NCBI RefSeq assembly: GCF_001611675.1
Contig: NZ_CP014766.1
Coordinates: 3,162,001 to 3,226,000 of the forward strand
DNA length: 64,000 nucleotides
Direction: 5' to 3'
Source: Pontibacter akesuensis
Lineage (GTDB): Bacteria; Bacteroidota; Bacteroidia; Cytophagales; Hymenobacteraceae
The position numbers and the translations under genes were made by a program. The notes under the pieces were generated by a model. It had not been told where the DNA came from and made no database searches. It worked only from the letters and a program-made list of their open reading frames with translations. Positions 17,194 to 24,566 of this stretch are shown in pieces (the stretch's first letter is position 1; the number at the start of each line of letters is the position of its first letter).

Positions 17194-18015
17194 TTAGCGG
17201 CACTGTTGCAGCAGGCTCGCAATCTGTGCTTCCTTTACCCCGTGCTGCAGCGCTGTCTCCAGGTCACGTTTGGCGCTGGCTTTATCGCCCTGGCCCAGCT
17301 GCAGTTCCGCCCGTGTTATGTAGGCAATGCCGTAGGCAGGGTCGATTTTAAGGGCAGTCTCAATGTCTGCGAAGCCTTTATCGTAGGCTTTCATCATCAG
17401 GAAAAGATCAGCTCTGTTGTTGTAAAGCAGCGGGTCTTCCGGCCGAGCGGCGATCAACTCATTCAGGTCCTGCAGGGCCTCCTCATACTGGCCCTTTAGC
17501 TTTTTGATATTTACCAGGTTTGATTTTGCCTGATAGTTGGCCGGATTAACGCGAAGCAGTTCCAGTAAATCACTTTCAGCCCCAGCCTGGTCGCCCAAAA
17601 TTTTTCTGGAGTAAGCTCTGTTTAGCAAGGCCTCCTCATTTGCTGGTTCCAGCGTAAGGGAGGTGGTGTAGTCGGCGACAGAGCCCTTATAATCCTCCAG
17701 GTTGCGTTTCAGCGAGGCCCTGTTGTTGTACACGGCCGCCGATTTGTTGTTGAGTTTGATGGCTTTGTCATAACAGGCCATAGCTTCCTTGTTTTTATCG
17801 AGCCTGCGGTACATGGTGCCCAGGTTGGACAGGTGGAGGTGGCTCTTAGGGTTCTTCGGCTCCTTTTTGATTGCTTTCTCCAAGTTTTGGATGGCACAAT
17901 CCATCTCTTTCTGATCGAGGCAAGTATAAGCCTTATTCACCAATTCGTCGTAAGTTTGGGCTGTTACGCCCAGGCTGCAGGCAAGAAGTAAAAGGATAAG
18001 TAAAGAATGCTTCAT
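17194..18015 (-). CDS. TPR repeat protein, exported
   Basis: A 273-residue protein with a signal peptide (MKHSLLILLLLACSLGVTAQ) followed by about six tetratricopeptide repeats covering nearly the whole mature part. Typical TPR positions are visible, for example DKNKEAMACYDKAIKLNNKS. The only cysteines in the mature part (CLDQKEMDC and C-terminal QQC) could form disulfides. TPR proteins mediate protein-protein contacts; no partner can be named. It is convergent with the transglycosylase gene and shares its terminator. Confidence 0.85.
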   Translation of the reverse strand: MKHSLLILLLLACSLGVTAQTYDELVNKAYTCLDQKEMDCAIQNLEKAIKKEPKNPKSHLHLSNLGTMYRRLDKNKEAMACYDKAIKLNNKSAAVYNNRASLKRNLEDYKGSVADYTTSLTLEPANEEALLNRAYSRKILGDQAGAESDLLELLRVNPANYQAKSNLVNIKKLKGQYEEALQDLNELIAARPEDPLLYNNRADLFLMMKAYDKGFADIETALKIDPAYGIAYITRAELQLGQGDKASAKRDLETALQHGVKEAQIASLLQQCR

Positions 18016-18121
18016 GTTTGTTTTCAGTTAAAGGTGTAATGTCGCATAAGTATAGTTAATTATTAATATAAATCAAAAAGGAAAGGCAGGGAAGGGTTTT
18101 CTGGCCTTGCCAAACAGCTGC

Positions 18122-19141
18122 ATGAACAACAAGCAAGAACCCGTTGGGCTTATTCCCCGGGCAGGAGCCCTGGCTGCCCGTGTGGGGCTGGATTGGTTTT
18201 TACTCGCGCTGATCGGGATGATCGTGCTGGCTTACGCGTGGCCACAACTGGGCGTAGACCGGGAACCCGTTTCCTTGGGAGATGTGGCCAATTACGGTGT
18301 GTCGCTCATTTTCTTTTTCTACGGCCTGCGCCTTAGCCCCGAGAAGTTGAAGACCGGCCTGAGCCACTGGCGGCTGCATGCCGTGGTGCAGTTGAGCACG
18401 TTTGTGCTGTTCCCACTGCTCATCCTGCCGCTGCACGGATTTTTTGCCGGTACCCCGCAGGAAATGCTGTGGCTGGGCGTATTTTACCTGGCAGCGCTGC
18501 CCTCTACCGTTTCCTCGTCAGTCGTGATGGTCTCCATTGCGGGAGGCAACATCCCGGGGGCTATTTTCAACGCCAGTATCTCCAGTCTGATGGGCATCTT
18601 CATCACGCCGCTCTGGATGGGCCTGTTCCTGACAACGAGCGGGGAAGGGTTTGATATCTGGAGCGTGATGGGCAAACTAGTGCTGCAGGTGCTGCTGCCG
18701 GTGGTGCTGGGTATTGTACTGCACCGCTTCTGGGGCGGCTTTGCCGAGCGCAATAAGGGCAGACTGCGCGTATTCGACCAACTCATCATTCTACTCATTG
18801 TCTATACTTCTTTCTGCGAATCGTTTGCGCGCAACATGTTCAGCGGTTTCCGGGTTACGGACCTGCTTCTACTCGGCGGGGCGATGATCGGGCTGTTCTT
18901 TCTGGTGTACGGCATCATCTACGGCGTTACCAAACTGCTGGGCTTTAACCGCGAAAATCAAATCACGGCCATTTTCTGCGGCTCTAAAAAATCGCTGGTG
19001 CACGGCACGGTAATGTCGAAGGTGCTTTTTCCGGGCGCTACGGTGGTGGGAATTATTTTGCTGCCGATTATGCTGTACCACGCGCTGCAATTGTTGGCTG
19101 CCAGCATCATCGCACAGCGGGAGGCGCGTAAGGCAGGTTAA
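18122..19141 (+). CDS. SBF-like bile acid:sodium symporter family transporter
   Basis: About 339 residues with nine or ten membrane segments. It matches the SBF-like family (PF13593, YfeH/P7 type), related to bile acid:sodium symporters and to Acr3-type carriers. Segments such as FYGLRLSPEKLKTGLSHW and the late segment GSKKSLVHGTVMSKVLF are typical. The frame is open from a TTG at 18107, but the ATG at 18122 is the better start. Substrate unknown. A terminator at 19215-19253 follows. Confidence 0.85.
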   Translation: MNNKQEPVGLIPRAGALAARVGLDWFLLALIGMIVLAYAWPQLGVDREPVSLGDVANYGVSLIFFFYGLRLSPEKLKTGLSHWRLHAVVQLSTFVLFPLLILPLHGFFAGTPQEMLWLGVFYLAALPSTVSSSVVMVSIAGGNIPGAIFNASISSLMGIFITPLWMGLFLTTSGEGFDIWSVMGKLVLQVLLPVVLGIVLHRFWGGFAERNKGRLRVFDQLIILLIVYTSFCESFARNMFSGFRVTDLLLLGGAMIGLFFLVYGIIYGVTKLLGFNRENQITAIFCGSKKSLVHGTVMSKVLFPGATVVGIILLPIMLYHALQLLAASIIAQREARKAG

Positions 19142-19214
19142 GTGACGGGTTGATTGGTGGGAGTAGAGACGCAAAATTTTGCATCTTACATTCTGGATTT
19201 TATTATGATTAATG

Positions 19215-19253
19215 ACAACGGCCCACCTGCTGCTGTAGCAAATGGGCCGTTGT
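19215..19253. terminator. terminator between convergent genes
   Basis: Eleven-bp arms ACAACGGCCCA (19215-19225) and TGGGCCGTTGT (19243-19253). An AAGTATA heptamer follows directly at 19255. It serves the SBF-like transporter (plus) and possibly the DUF3817 gene (minus). Confidence 0.65.
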
Positions 19254-19273
19254 GAAGTATAAGATAAGGCGAA

Positions 19274-19594
19274 TCAGGCCATCTGCTTTTGAGCCTTTGC
19301 GGCGGCTTCCTCCTTATCCAGTAGCTTCTTGTCAAGTATAAATGGGCCGAAGGGCAGGAGTGAGGCTATTATCCCGGCTGCCACCTTTAGCAGCGACCAG
19401 CGGTGCACCAGCGTTACCTGCAGCAGGGCCACCATGTACAGCACAAACAGCACGCCGTGCGCCCAGCCCACATATTTTACAAACAGCGGCATGTCGAACA
19501 TGTACTTCAGCGGCATGGCAATGCCGAGCAGCAGCAGGTAAGATATTCCTTCGTAGATGCCCACTGTGCGCAGGCGTGAAATTGGAGTTTTCAT
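19274..19594 (-). CDS. DUF3817 family membrane protein
   Basis: About 106 residues from the ATG at 19594. Three hydrophobic segments are visible (ISYLLLLGIAMPLKYMF, AHGVLFVLYMVALLQ, AAGIIASLLPFGPFIL), matching DUF3817, a small integral membrane family sometimes found fused or next to transporters. The open frame extends to 19681, but MKTPISRLRTVGIYEGISY is the usual family start. Function unknown. The last residues are charged and Ala/Lys-rich. Confidence 0.85.
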   Translation of the reverse strand: MKTPISRLRTVGIYEGISYLLLLGIAMPLKYMFDMPLFVKYVGWAHGVLFVLYMVALLQVTLVHRWSLLKVAAGIIASLLPFGPFILDKKLLDKEEAAAKAQKQMA

Positions 19595-19739
19595 GAAAGC
19601 TATGGTTCTTGGTAAACGTTGCTGCCTTGCAACATTGCAAAGGTATAAAACGTGCCCTGCAAAAGGTTCATATTTCGACAAATAGCACCTCCCTATTGCT
19701 GTACAACATAAGTGCCCGCCACCAGTTAAAAGCAGTGTG

Positions 19740-20858
19740 CTACTTCTGAACTACAGCTTTGTTGGTAGCCTCAGCTGCAAATAATTCGTTTTGAATACCA
19801 AGCGAAAAACTGTGGATGGAATCAAAAATGGCTCTCACAAAATCCTCGTCCAGGCCGGTTTCACTTGCTGTCTTAAGCCTGTCCGTCAGCAGTTGCTGCC
19901 AGCGGTTGGCCTGGTAAATGTCCAGCCCGTTGGCGCGCTTGTACTCCCCGATGCGCTTCGAAACATCGGAGCGCAGGAACAGCACGTTCAGCAGTTCGCT
20001 GTCGAGGCGGTCAATCAGCGTGCGCAGGTCCTGCAGCTGCTCCGGCTGTGCCACCCGCTCCGTTTCCAGGTCCAGGGCCGTCAGCAGCTTGTCAAGGCCA
20101 GCCGGGGTTACCTGCTGCGACGCATCGCTGAGCGCCACATCTGGGTTAATATGCGTTTCAATCATCAGCCCGTCCACACCCAGGTGCAGCGCCTGCTGGC
20201 TTACCGTTTCCAGTAAATCGCGCCGGCCGGCAATGTGGCTTGGGTCACAAAGAAGCGGAATGCCGGGAGCCAGGTTTCGGATCTCCTGAATGGTCTGCCA
20301 CTTGGGGTGGTTGCGGTACGGCTTGTTATTTGGTGTGGAGAAGCCGCGGTGAATCAGCCCAAGATCCGTAATACCTGCACGGTTCAGGCGCTCGAGCGCA
20401 CCCAGCCACAGCTGAATGTCCGGGTTCACCGGGTTTTTAACCAGCACCGGTATGTCCACGCCCTGCAGGGCATCGGCTATCTCCTGCACCGAGAAAGGGT
20501 TTACCGTAGTGCGTGCCCCTACCCAAAGAATATCCACTCCGTGCTGCAGGGCCTCTTCCACGTGCTGTGTGTTAGCCACTTCCACAGCGGTGAGCATGCC
20601 TGTTTCCTGCTTCACCGTTGTCAGCCACTCCAGACCGACTTTGCCCACGCCCTCGAACAAACCCGGGCGGGTGCGGGGTTTCCAGATGCCAGCCCGGAAA
20701 ATGGACACGCGGTGATCTTTTTTCAGTTCCAGCGCCGTTTGCAGCATTTGCGCCTCCGTCTCTGCACTGCAGGGCCCGGCAATTACGGTAGGCAGCGGGC
20801 CGCCATTCAGGATGTTCGTTTTAGCAACTATTTTCAAGGTTGAGGATGATGCGTTCAT
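19740..20858 (-). CDS. bifunctional DAHP synthase / chorismate mutase (copy 1, intact)
   Basis: About 372 residues from the ATG at 20858. The N-terminal part is a type I-beta DAHP synthase that joins phosphoenolpyruvate and erythrose 4-phosphate; it keeps GPCSAE (metal Cys), KPRT, LVKNP (active Lys), DPSH (metal His) and LSD (metal Asp). The C-terminal part, from about residue 275, is an AroQ chorismate mutase with LRTLIDRLDSELL, IGEYKRAN and IHSFSLGIQNE. Its ATG overlaps the stop of the upstream aminotransferase gene (ATGA), so it is the last gene of the pheA-aminotransferase operon. It feeds the shikimate pathway and makes prephenate for the first gene of the same operon. Confidence 0.92.
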   Translation of the reverse strand: MNASSSTLKIVAKTNILNGGPLPTVIAGPCSAETEAQMLQTALELKKDHRVSIFRAGIWKPRTRPGLFEGVGKVGLEWLTTVKQETGMLTAVEVANTQHVEEALQHGVDILWVGARTTVNPFSVQEIADALQGVDIPVLVKNPVNPDIQLWLGALERLNRAGITDLGLIHRGFSTPNNKPYRNHPKWQTIQEIRNLAPGIPLLCDPSHIAGRRDLLETVSQQALHLGVDGLMIETHINPDVALSDASQQVTPAGLDKLLTALDLETERVAQPEQLQDLRTLIDRLDSELLNVLFLRSDVSKRIGEYKRANGLDIYQANRWQQLLTDRLKTASETGLDEDFVRAIFDSIHSFSLGIQNELFAAEATNKAVVQK

Positions 20859-22042
20859 AAGTATACTTGTGTTAAAGTTTCTTTGGATGATTTGATTCTG
20901 TTGATGGCTTCGCTGATTTGCGCGGCAGGCGCACACAACGATACGCGGATATAGCGCTCGCCCTGGCTGCCGAAGATGTTGCCAGGTGTCAGGAAGAGGC
21001 CCTGTTTATGAAGCAGCGTGTCCAGGTATGCTTCTACATCGGCAATACTTTCCGGCACCCGTGCCCAGAGGAACATGCCCACCTGGTTTGGCTGATAGAC
21101 ACATTCCAGCTCATCTAGCAGCAGTTGTGCCAGCTGCTTTCGCTCCGCGTAGACTGCATTGCGATCCGCATGCCACGCAGTATTGTTCTGCAGCGCAGCA
21201 ATGGCGGCCTCCTGCACCGGCAGCAGTTGGCCGGAGTCGAGGTTGCTTTTCACGGCAAGTATGGCGGCTAAATATACCTGCTGGCCCAGCACCATGCCTA
21301 CACGCCAGCCCGCCATGTTGTGCGATTTGCTAAGCGAGTTCAGCTCCAGGCAATTAGATTTGGCTCCGGCCATACTTAGCAGGCTAATCGGCTCCTGTTG
21401 CTGCAACACCAGGCTATAAGGGTTATCGTTGAGGAGCAGCAGGCCGTGTTTTTGCGTGAATGCCACAAGCTCCTGTAAAGTATGGCTTGCGGCTGCTTTG
21501 CCCGTAGGCATGTGCGGGTAGTTGATCCACATCATTTTATACCCGCCCTGCGTCACCAGTTGCTCCAGTTCCGCCTCCTGGGGCAGCCAATCGTTAGCCG
21601 CCTCCAATGTATAATTCACCGCTTCCGCGCCAGCCAGACGTGCCGCGGCCGCATACGCCGGATAACCCGGATTTGGCACCAGCACTTTATCGCCCGGATT
21701 CAGAAAGGCCATGGAAATGTGAAAGATGCCTTCCTTCGATCCGGCCAAAGGCAGCACTTCCTGCTCCGTTAGCGCAACACCGTACTGTTGCTGGTACCAC
21801 TGCTGCATGGCTTGGCGCAAGCGGGCAGTGCCGTTGTAAGGCTGGTAACCGTGTGTGGTGGTTTGTTGCGCCGATTGAGTCAAAGCTTCCACGGTCGCCG
21901 CGGAAGGCGCCATATCCGGACTGCCGATGCCAAGATTGATGATGCTTTTTCCCTGTGCCTGCAGTGCCCTTACTTCGGCTAATTTGCGCGAGAAGAAATA
22001 TTCCTGCACGTGCTCCAGCCTGTTTGCTTTAGGTATGATCAT
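20855..22042 (-). CDS. class I/II PLP-dependent aminotransferase (aromatic/aspartate type)
   Basis: A 395-residue fold-type I aminotransferase. The PLP lysine is in NSLSKSHNMAGWRVG and the cofactor-binding Asn/Tyr in LLNDNPYSLV. Both ends overlap the neighbouring genes by four bases (ATGA), so translation is coupled with pheA before it and DAHP synthase-chorismate mutase after it. In this operon the likely job is transamination of phenylpyruvate or prephenate in the last step to phenylalanine or tyrosine. The sequence alone does not separate an aromatic from an aspartate or LL-diaminopimelate enzyme. Confidence 0.88.
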   Translation of the reverse strand: MIIPKANRLEHVQEYFFSRKLAEVRALQAQGKSIINLGIGSPDMAPSAATVEALTQSAQQTTTHGYQPYNGTARLRQAMQQWYQQQYGVALTEQEVLPLAGSKEGIFHISMAFLNPGDKVLVPNPGYPAYAAAARLAGAEAVNYTLEAANDWLPQEAELEQLVTQGGYKMMWINYPHMPTGKAAASHTLQELVAFTQKHGLLLLNDNPYSLVLQQQEPISLLSMAGAKSNCLELNSLSKSHNMAGWRVGMVLGQQVYLAAILAVKSNLDSGQLLPVQEAAIAALQNNTAWHADRNAVYAERKQLAQLLLDELECVYQPNQVGMFLWARVPESIADVEAYLDTLLHKQGLFLTPGNIFGSQGERYIRVSLCAPAAQISEAINRIKSSKETLTQVYL

Positions 22043-22911
22043 GCTGTTGGAAGTATAGCTTTGTGCTGTCTTGTATTGGCTGTTGTAGGCAGCGCCGCTT
22101 TCTGCAGCGGCCCCAGCACCTGCATCTTCTCCACTAGCGGCTTTACCTGCGCGATGGCCTCCTGCAACTGCAGCAAATCAGCGGCTTCCAGTTCCATTAC
22201 CAGAAAGCCACGAGCATCCGTGGAGGGCAGTGTCTGCAGTAGCTTTACTTCCACCTGGTGCTTCTGCAACAGGCTGAGCAGTAAAGTAAGAGTGGAAGTA
22301 TGGAGCGGCTTCCGGAACAGCAGGATGGCTTTGTCGGCCGTGGCCGGAATCTCAGTTTTTTCGCGCTGAAGCAGCAGGAAACGAGTGAAGTTGTTGGTTG
22401 AGTCGGCGACGTTTGCCTCCAGCACCTCCAGGTTGTAAAGCGCAGCCGCCGCCGCGCCCGCAATGGCTGCCACGCCCTTTAGCTGCTGCTCCTGTATGGC
22501 CTTGGCGCTGTCGGCGGTATCGTGGGCTTCCTGTGCCTGCAGGTGGGGGTGCTGCAGAAAAAAGTTGCTGCACTGGGCCAGCGCCACTGGATGCGATAGC
22601 ACCGTGCGGATATCCTCCAGCTTTTGCCCCGGCAGCGCCATCAGGTTCTGGTCTATCGGCAGCCATGCTTCCGCTGTAACGTGCAGGTGGTGCTCCTGCA
22701 GCAAGCTGTAGTTCGGGAGCAGGCTTCCGGCCAGTGTGTTCTCAATGGCCATTACAGCGGCATCTACCGCTCCCCCGGCCAAGGCGGTGCTCAGGCTGCG
22801 GAAAGTGGTGCAGGGCACGGTTTCTATCAAGTGATCGTGGTGCAGCTGCCTCGCAGCGGCATCGTGGAAAGAGGCGGGGCCTCCCTGTATGGCAATTCTG
22901 ATGCTGTTCAT
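22039..22911 (-). CDS. pheA: prephenate dehydratase
   Basis: A 290-residue prephenate dehydratase, which makes phenylpyruvate for phenylalanine synthesis. The catalytic domain shows GGPASFHDAAA, the conserved AVMAIENTLAGSLLPNY and DSTNNFTRFLLL, with the catalytic Thr. The C-terminal 85 residues form an ACT domain, but the Phe-binding motifs GALV and ESRP of the family are not recognisable (STLTLLL and LQTLPS instead), so feedback by Phe may be weak or absent. It is the first gene of a three-gene operon and lies directly behind a leader peptide and terminator (22936-23063), which fits control by attenuation. Confidence 0.93.
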   Translation of the reverse strand: MNSIRIAIQGGPASFHDAAARQLHHDHLIETVPCTTFRSLSTALAGGAVDAAVMAIENTLAGSLLPNYSLLQEHHLHVTAEAWLPIDQNLMALPGQKLEDIRTVLSHPVALAQCSNFFLQHPHLQAQEAHDTADSAKAIQEQQLKGVAAIAGAAAAALYNLEVLEANVADSTNNFTRFLLLQREKTEIPATADKAILLFRKPLHTSTLTLLLSLLQKHQVEVKLLQTLPSTDARGFLVMELEAADLLQLQEAIAQVKPLVEKMQVLGPLQKAALPTTANTRQHKAILPTA

Positions 22912-22935
22912 GGTTGATATAGGCTTAAAAAGAAA

Positions 22936-22958
22936 AAGCCCCGCTTGTGGCGGGGCTT
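22936..22958 (-). terminator. attenuator terminator of the pheA operon
   Basis: Nine-bp GC-rich stem AAGCCCCGC (22936-22944) / GCGGGGCTT (22950-22958) with loop TTGTG. On the minus strand it is followed by CTTTTTCTTTTT and then, 25 bp from the hairpin, the pheA ATG. A terminator placed between promoter and first gene is the mark of attenuation. The competing strand CGGGGCT lies in the leader peptide's last codons (complement at 23008-23014). Confidence 0.85.
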
Positions 22959-22997
22959 CTCTGGTTTATACTTGTGGTGTTCGCAAACACAATAGCA

Positions 22998-23063
22998 TTA
23001 CCTGTGGAGCCCCGGCGGAGAACCAAAAAAGTAATAGCTATAATAAAAGGTGCTGTGCGACAT
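22998..23063 (-). CDS. Phe/Tyr-rich leader peptide of the pheA operon
   Basis: A 21-codon reading frame that starts at the ATG at 23063, about 17 nt after the predicted transcription start, and ends with TAA at 22998-23000. It begins MSHSTFYYSYYFF, so eight of codons 6-13 are Phe or Tyr (TTT TAT TAT AGC TAT TAC TTT TTT). The last codons (PPGLHR) contain CCGGGGCTCC, which can pair with the 5' arm of the terminator at 22936-22958. A ribosome stalled for lack of charged Phe or Tyr tRNA would leave that strand free and prevent termination; a ribosome reaching the stop would cover it. This is the classical peptide-leader design, as in enterobacterial pheL. Confidence 0.85.
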   Translation of the reverse strand: MSHSTFYYSYYFFGSPPGLHR

Positions 23064-23084
23064 CGTTCTATGCGTTCTGTTTTT

Positions 23085-23115
23085 CTAATGTAAGCTGTAT
23101 TAAATGAAAATCAAA
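23085..23115 (-). promoter_or_regulatory. promoter of the pheA leader
   Basis: TTTG (23115-23112, minus strand), exactly 19 nt, then TACATTAG (23092-23085), a six-of-six fit at the conserved positions except T to A at one of the TTTG bases. Transcription would start near 23080, 17 nt before the leader ATG. It sits 20 bp after the stop of the upstream DAHP synthase copy, so pheA has its own promoter. Confidence 0.6.
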
Positions 23116-23134
23116 TAATTATCGGTTATACTTT

Positions 23135-24241
23135 CTAAGCAACCGCCGAGGAGGCTATACTTCCCAGCGGGCCTTTGCGGTGCTGCTGCAACGCCTCCAT
23201 CAGCGATTTCACAAAGCTGCTGTCTGTCTGGGTGTAGTCATCGCGCTTGAGCCAGGCATCCAGTTCCTGTTGCCAACGGTTTACCTGCAGGCTCTCCTGC
23301 ACATCGCCCATCTGGTGCAGGCTTATTTTCTGCGATACCTCGCGGCGGCGCAGCAGCAGGTCTACAAGAGCCTTGTCTACATTATCCATTTGCTGGCTCA
23401 GGTCGTCGAGCTGCTCTACCAGGTGGTTGGTACCGTCCAGTTTCACCTTTGTCTCGATGGCGTTGATGAGCAAATCCAGTTCCTGTGGCATCAGTTGCTG
23501 CTGTGGGCTGCTCAGGGCTGCCGCAGGGTTGGTGTGCGACTCAAACAGCAAACCCTCCACTCCCAAATCCACCGCTTTCTGGCTCACCGGGTACAAGAGG
23601 CTGCGGCGTCCGGCTATGTGTGCGGCATCGCAGAACACCGGCAGTTCCGGGTGCATCTCGCGCAGTTGCAGCATGTGGTCCCAGCGCGGGTGGCTGCGGT
23701 ACGGGTACTGCTCATCGGCCGCGAAGCCCCGGTTTATCAATCCCAGATCCGTGATGCCGGCCTCATTCAGGCGCTCCAGGGCGCCCAGCCATAGGCCAAG
23801 GTCCGGGTAAACCGGGTTGTTTACGAGCACCGGCTTATCAGTTCCTTTCAGAGCAGCCGCAATCTCCTCCATGGCAAAAGGATTTACTGTGGCGCGTCCG
23901 CTGATGGTCAGGATGTCCACGCCATACTTCACGGCCTCTTCAGCGTGCTGCGCATTGGCTACCTCGCAGGAAGTTTGCAAGCCAGTTTCTTTCTTTACCG
24001 TTTCGAGCCAAGTTAACCCCACCGTACCGACACCCTTGAACGAATTAGGGCGTGTGCGCGACTTCCAGATACCCGCCCTGAACACCGTAATGCCCTTGAT
24101 GGCTTTCAATTGTTGGGCTGTCTTCAGCATTTGTTCTTCGCTTTCGGCACTGCATGGTCCCGCAATCAGCACCAGTTTACCGCCAGTGTGTCGGAAACTG
24201 CTTTTCTGTGCTACATCGATGGGTGTTCTACTTGCTCTCAT
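23135..24241 (-). CDS. DAHP synthase / chorismate mutase paralogue (copy 2, degenerate active sites)
   Basis: A 368-residue protein colinear with copy 1 over its whole length. It keeps GPCSAE and FRAGIWK, but several key positions have changed relative to copy 1 and the family: KPRT is KSRT, the active-site Lys in LVKNP is Asn (LVNNP), DPSH is DAAH, and the metal Asp in LSD is Ser (LSS). In the chorismate mutase part IGEYK is ISLHQ and the terminal IHSFSLGIQ is LQQHRKGPL. Catalysis by either domain therefore looks doubtful. It has its own promoter, leader and attenuator (24301-24497). It could be a regulatory subunit, a repurposed enzyme or a decaying copy; the long intact frame argues against simple decay. 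Confidence 0.85.
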   Translation of the reverse strand: MRASRTPIDVAQKSSFRHTGGKLVLIAGPCSAESEEQMLKTAQQLKAIKGITVFRAGIWKSRTRPNSFKGVGTVGLTWLETVKKETGLQTSCEVANAQHAEEAVKYGVDILTISGRATVNPFAMEEIAAALKGTDKPVLVNNPVYPDLGLWLGALERLNEAGITDLGLINRGFAADEQYPYRSHPRWDHMLQLREMHPELPVFCDAAHIAGRRSLLYPVSQKAVDLGVEGLLFESHTNPAAALSSPQQQLMPQELDLLINAIETKVKLDGTNHLVEQLDDLSQQMDNVDKALVDLLLRRREVSQKISLHQMGDVQESLQVNRWQQELDAWLKRDDYTQTDSSFVKSLMEALQQHRKGPLGSIASSAVA

Positions 24242-24300
24242 GGTTACGGCATGTTTAATTAGCTGCTTTTGGTTTAGTTTGACAATGGCCTTAAAAAAAA

Positions 24301-24323
24301 GAGCCCCGCTTGTGGCGGGGCTC
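24301..24323 (-). terminator. attenuator terminator before DAHP synthase copy 2
   Basis: Nine-bp stem GAGCCCCGC (24301-24309) / GCGGGGCTC (24315-24323) with loop TTGTG, followed on the minus strand by eight Ts and then, about 50 nt later, the gene start at 24241. The hairpin is almost identical to the pheA attenuator, including the loop. The competing strand has its complement AGCCCCG at 24377-24383. Confidence 0.82.
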
Positions 24324-24366
24324 CCTTGGTGGTTTATGTTTACAACTTTATTCGCTGCACAATATA

Positions 24367-24435
24367 CTACCTCAGAAGCCCCGGATGGAGCACCTTAAAG
24401 GAATTCGTATAAATGCAGGCTAGCAGTTGTGGCAT
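24367..24435 (-). CDS. short leader peptide before DAHP synthase copy 2
   Basis: A 22-codon frame from the ATG at 24435 to a TAG at 24367-24369. The peptide starts MPQLLACIYTNSF and ends HPGLLR. It has only one Tyr (codon 9) and one Phe (codon 13), far fewer than the pheA leader, but the final codons, the stop position and the sequence after it (AGGTAGTATATTGTG against AGGTAATGCTATTGTG) match the pheA leader. The regulatory amino acid is therefore unclear; a weaker Phe/Tyr response or a leader that has lost its codons is possible. Translation is inferred from the shared layout, not shown. Confidence 0.6.
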   Translation of the reverse strand: MPQLLACIYTNSFKVLHPGLLR

Positions 24436-24465
24436 GTCTTTGTGTTTATCTCTGGCAATTTTGAG

Positions 24466-24497
24466 TATAAATATGCAGAAATGCAAATTATATCAAA
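24466..24497 (-). promoter_or_regulatory. promoter of the copy 2 leader
   Basis: TTTG (24497-24494, minus strand), 20 nt, then TATTTATA (24473-24466), a partial match to TAnnTTTG. Transcription would start near 24461, about 26 nt before the leader ATG. The surrounding 24440-24550 is strongly AT-rich. Confidence 0.45.
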
Positions 24498-24566
24498 TAA
24501 ATATTTTTTGCTGATTAAAAATATGCAGCTTATAACCCTAAGATATTCAATAGGTTGTAAACGGTG

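Noticed and set aside
22930-24500. T-box riboswitches for the aromatic genes
   Set aside because: No T-box sequence or specifier-loop layout is present, and the Phe/Tyr-rich leader frame gives a simpler explanation.
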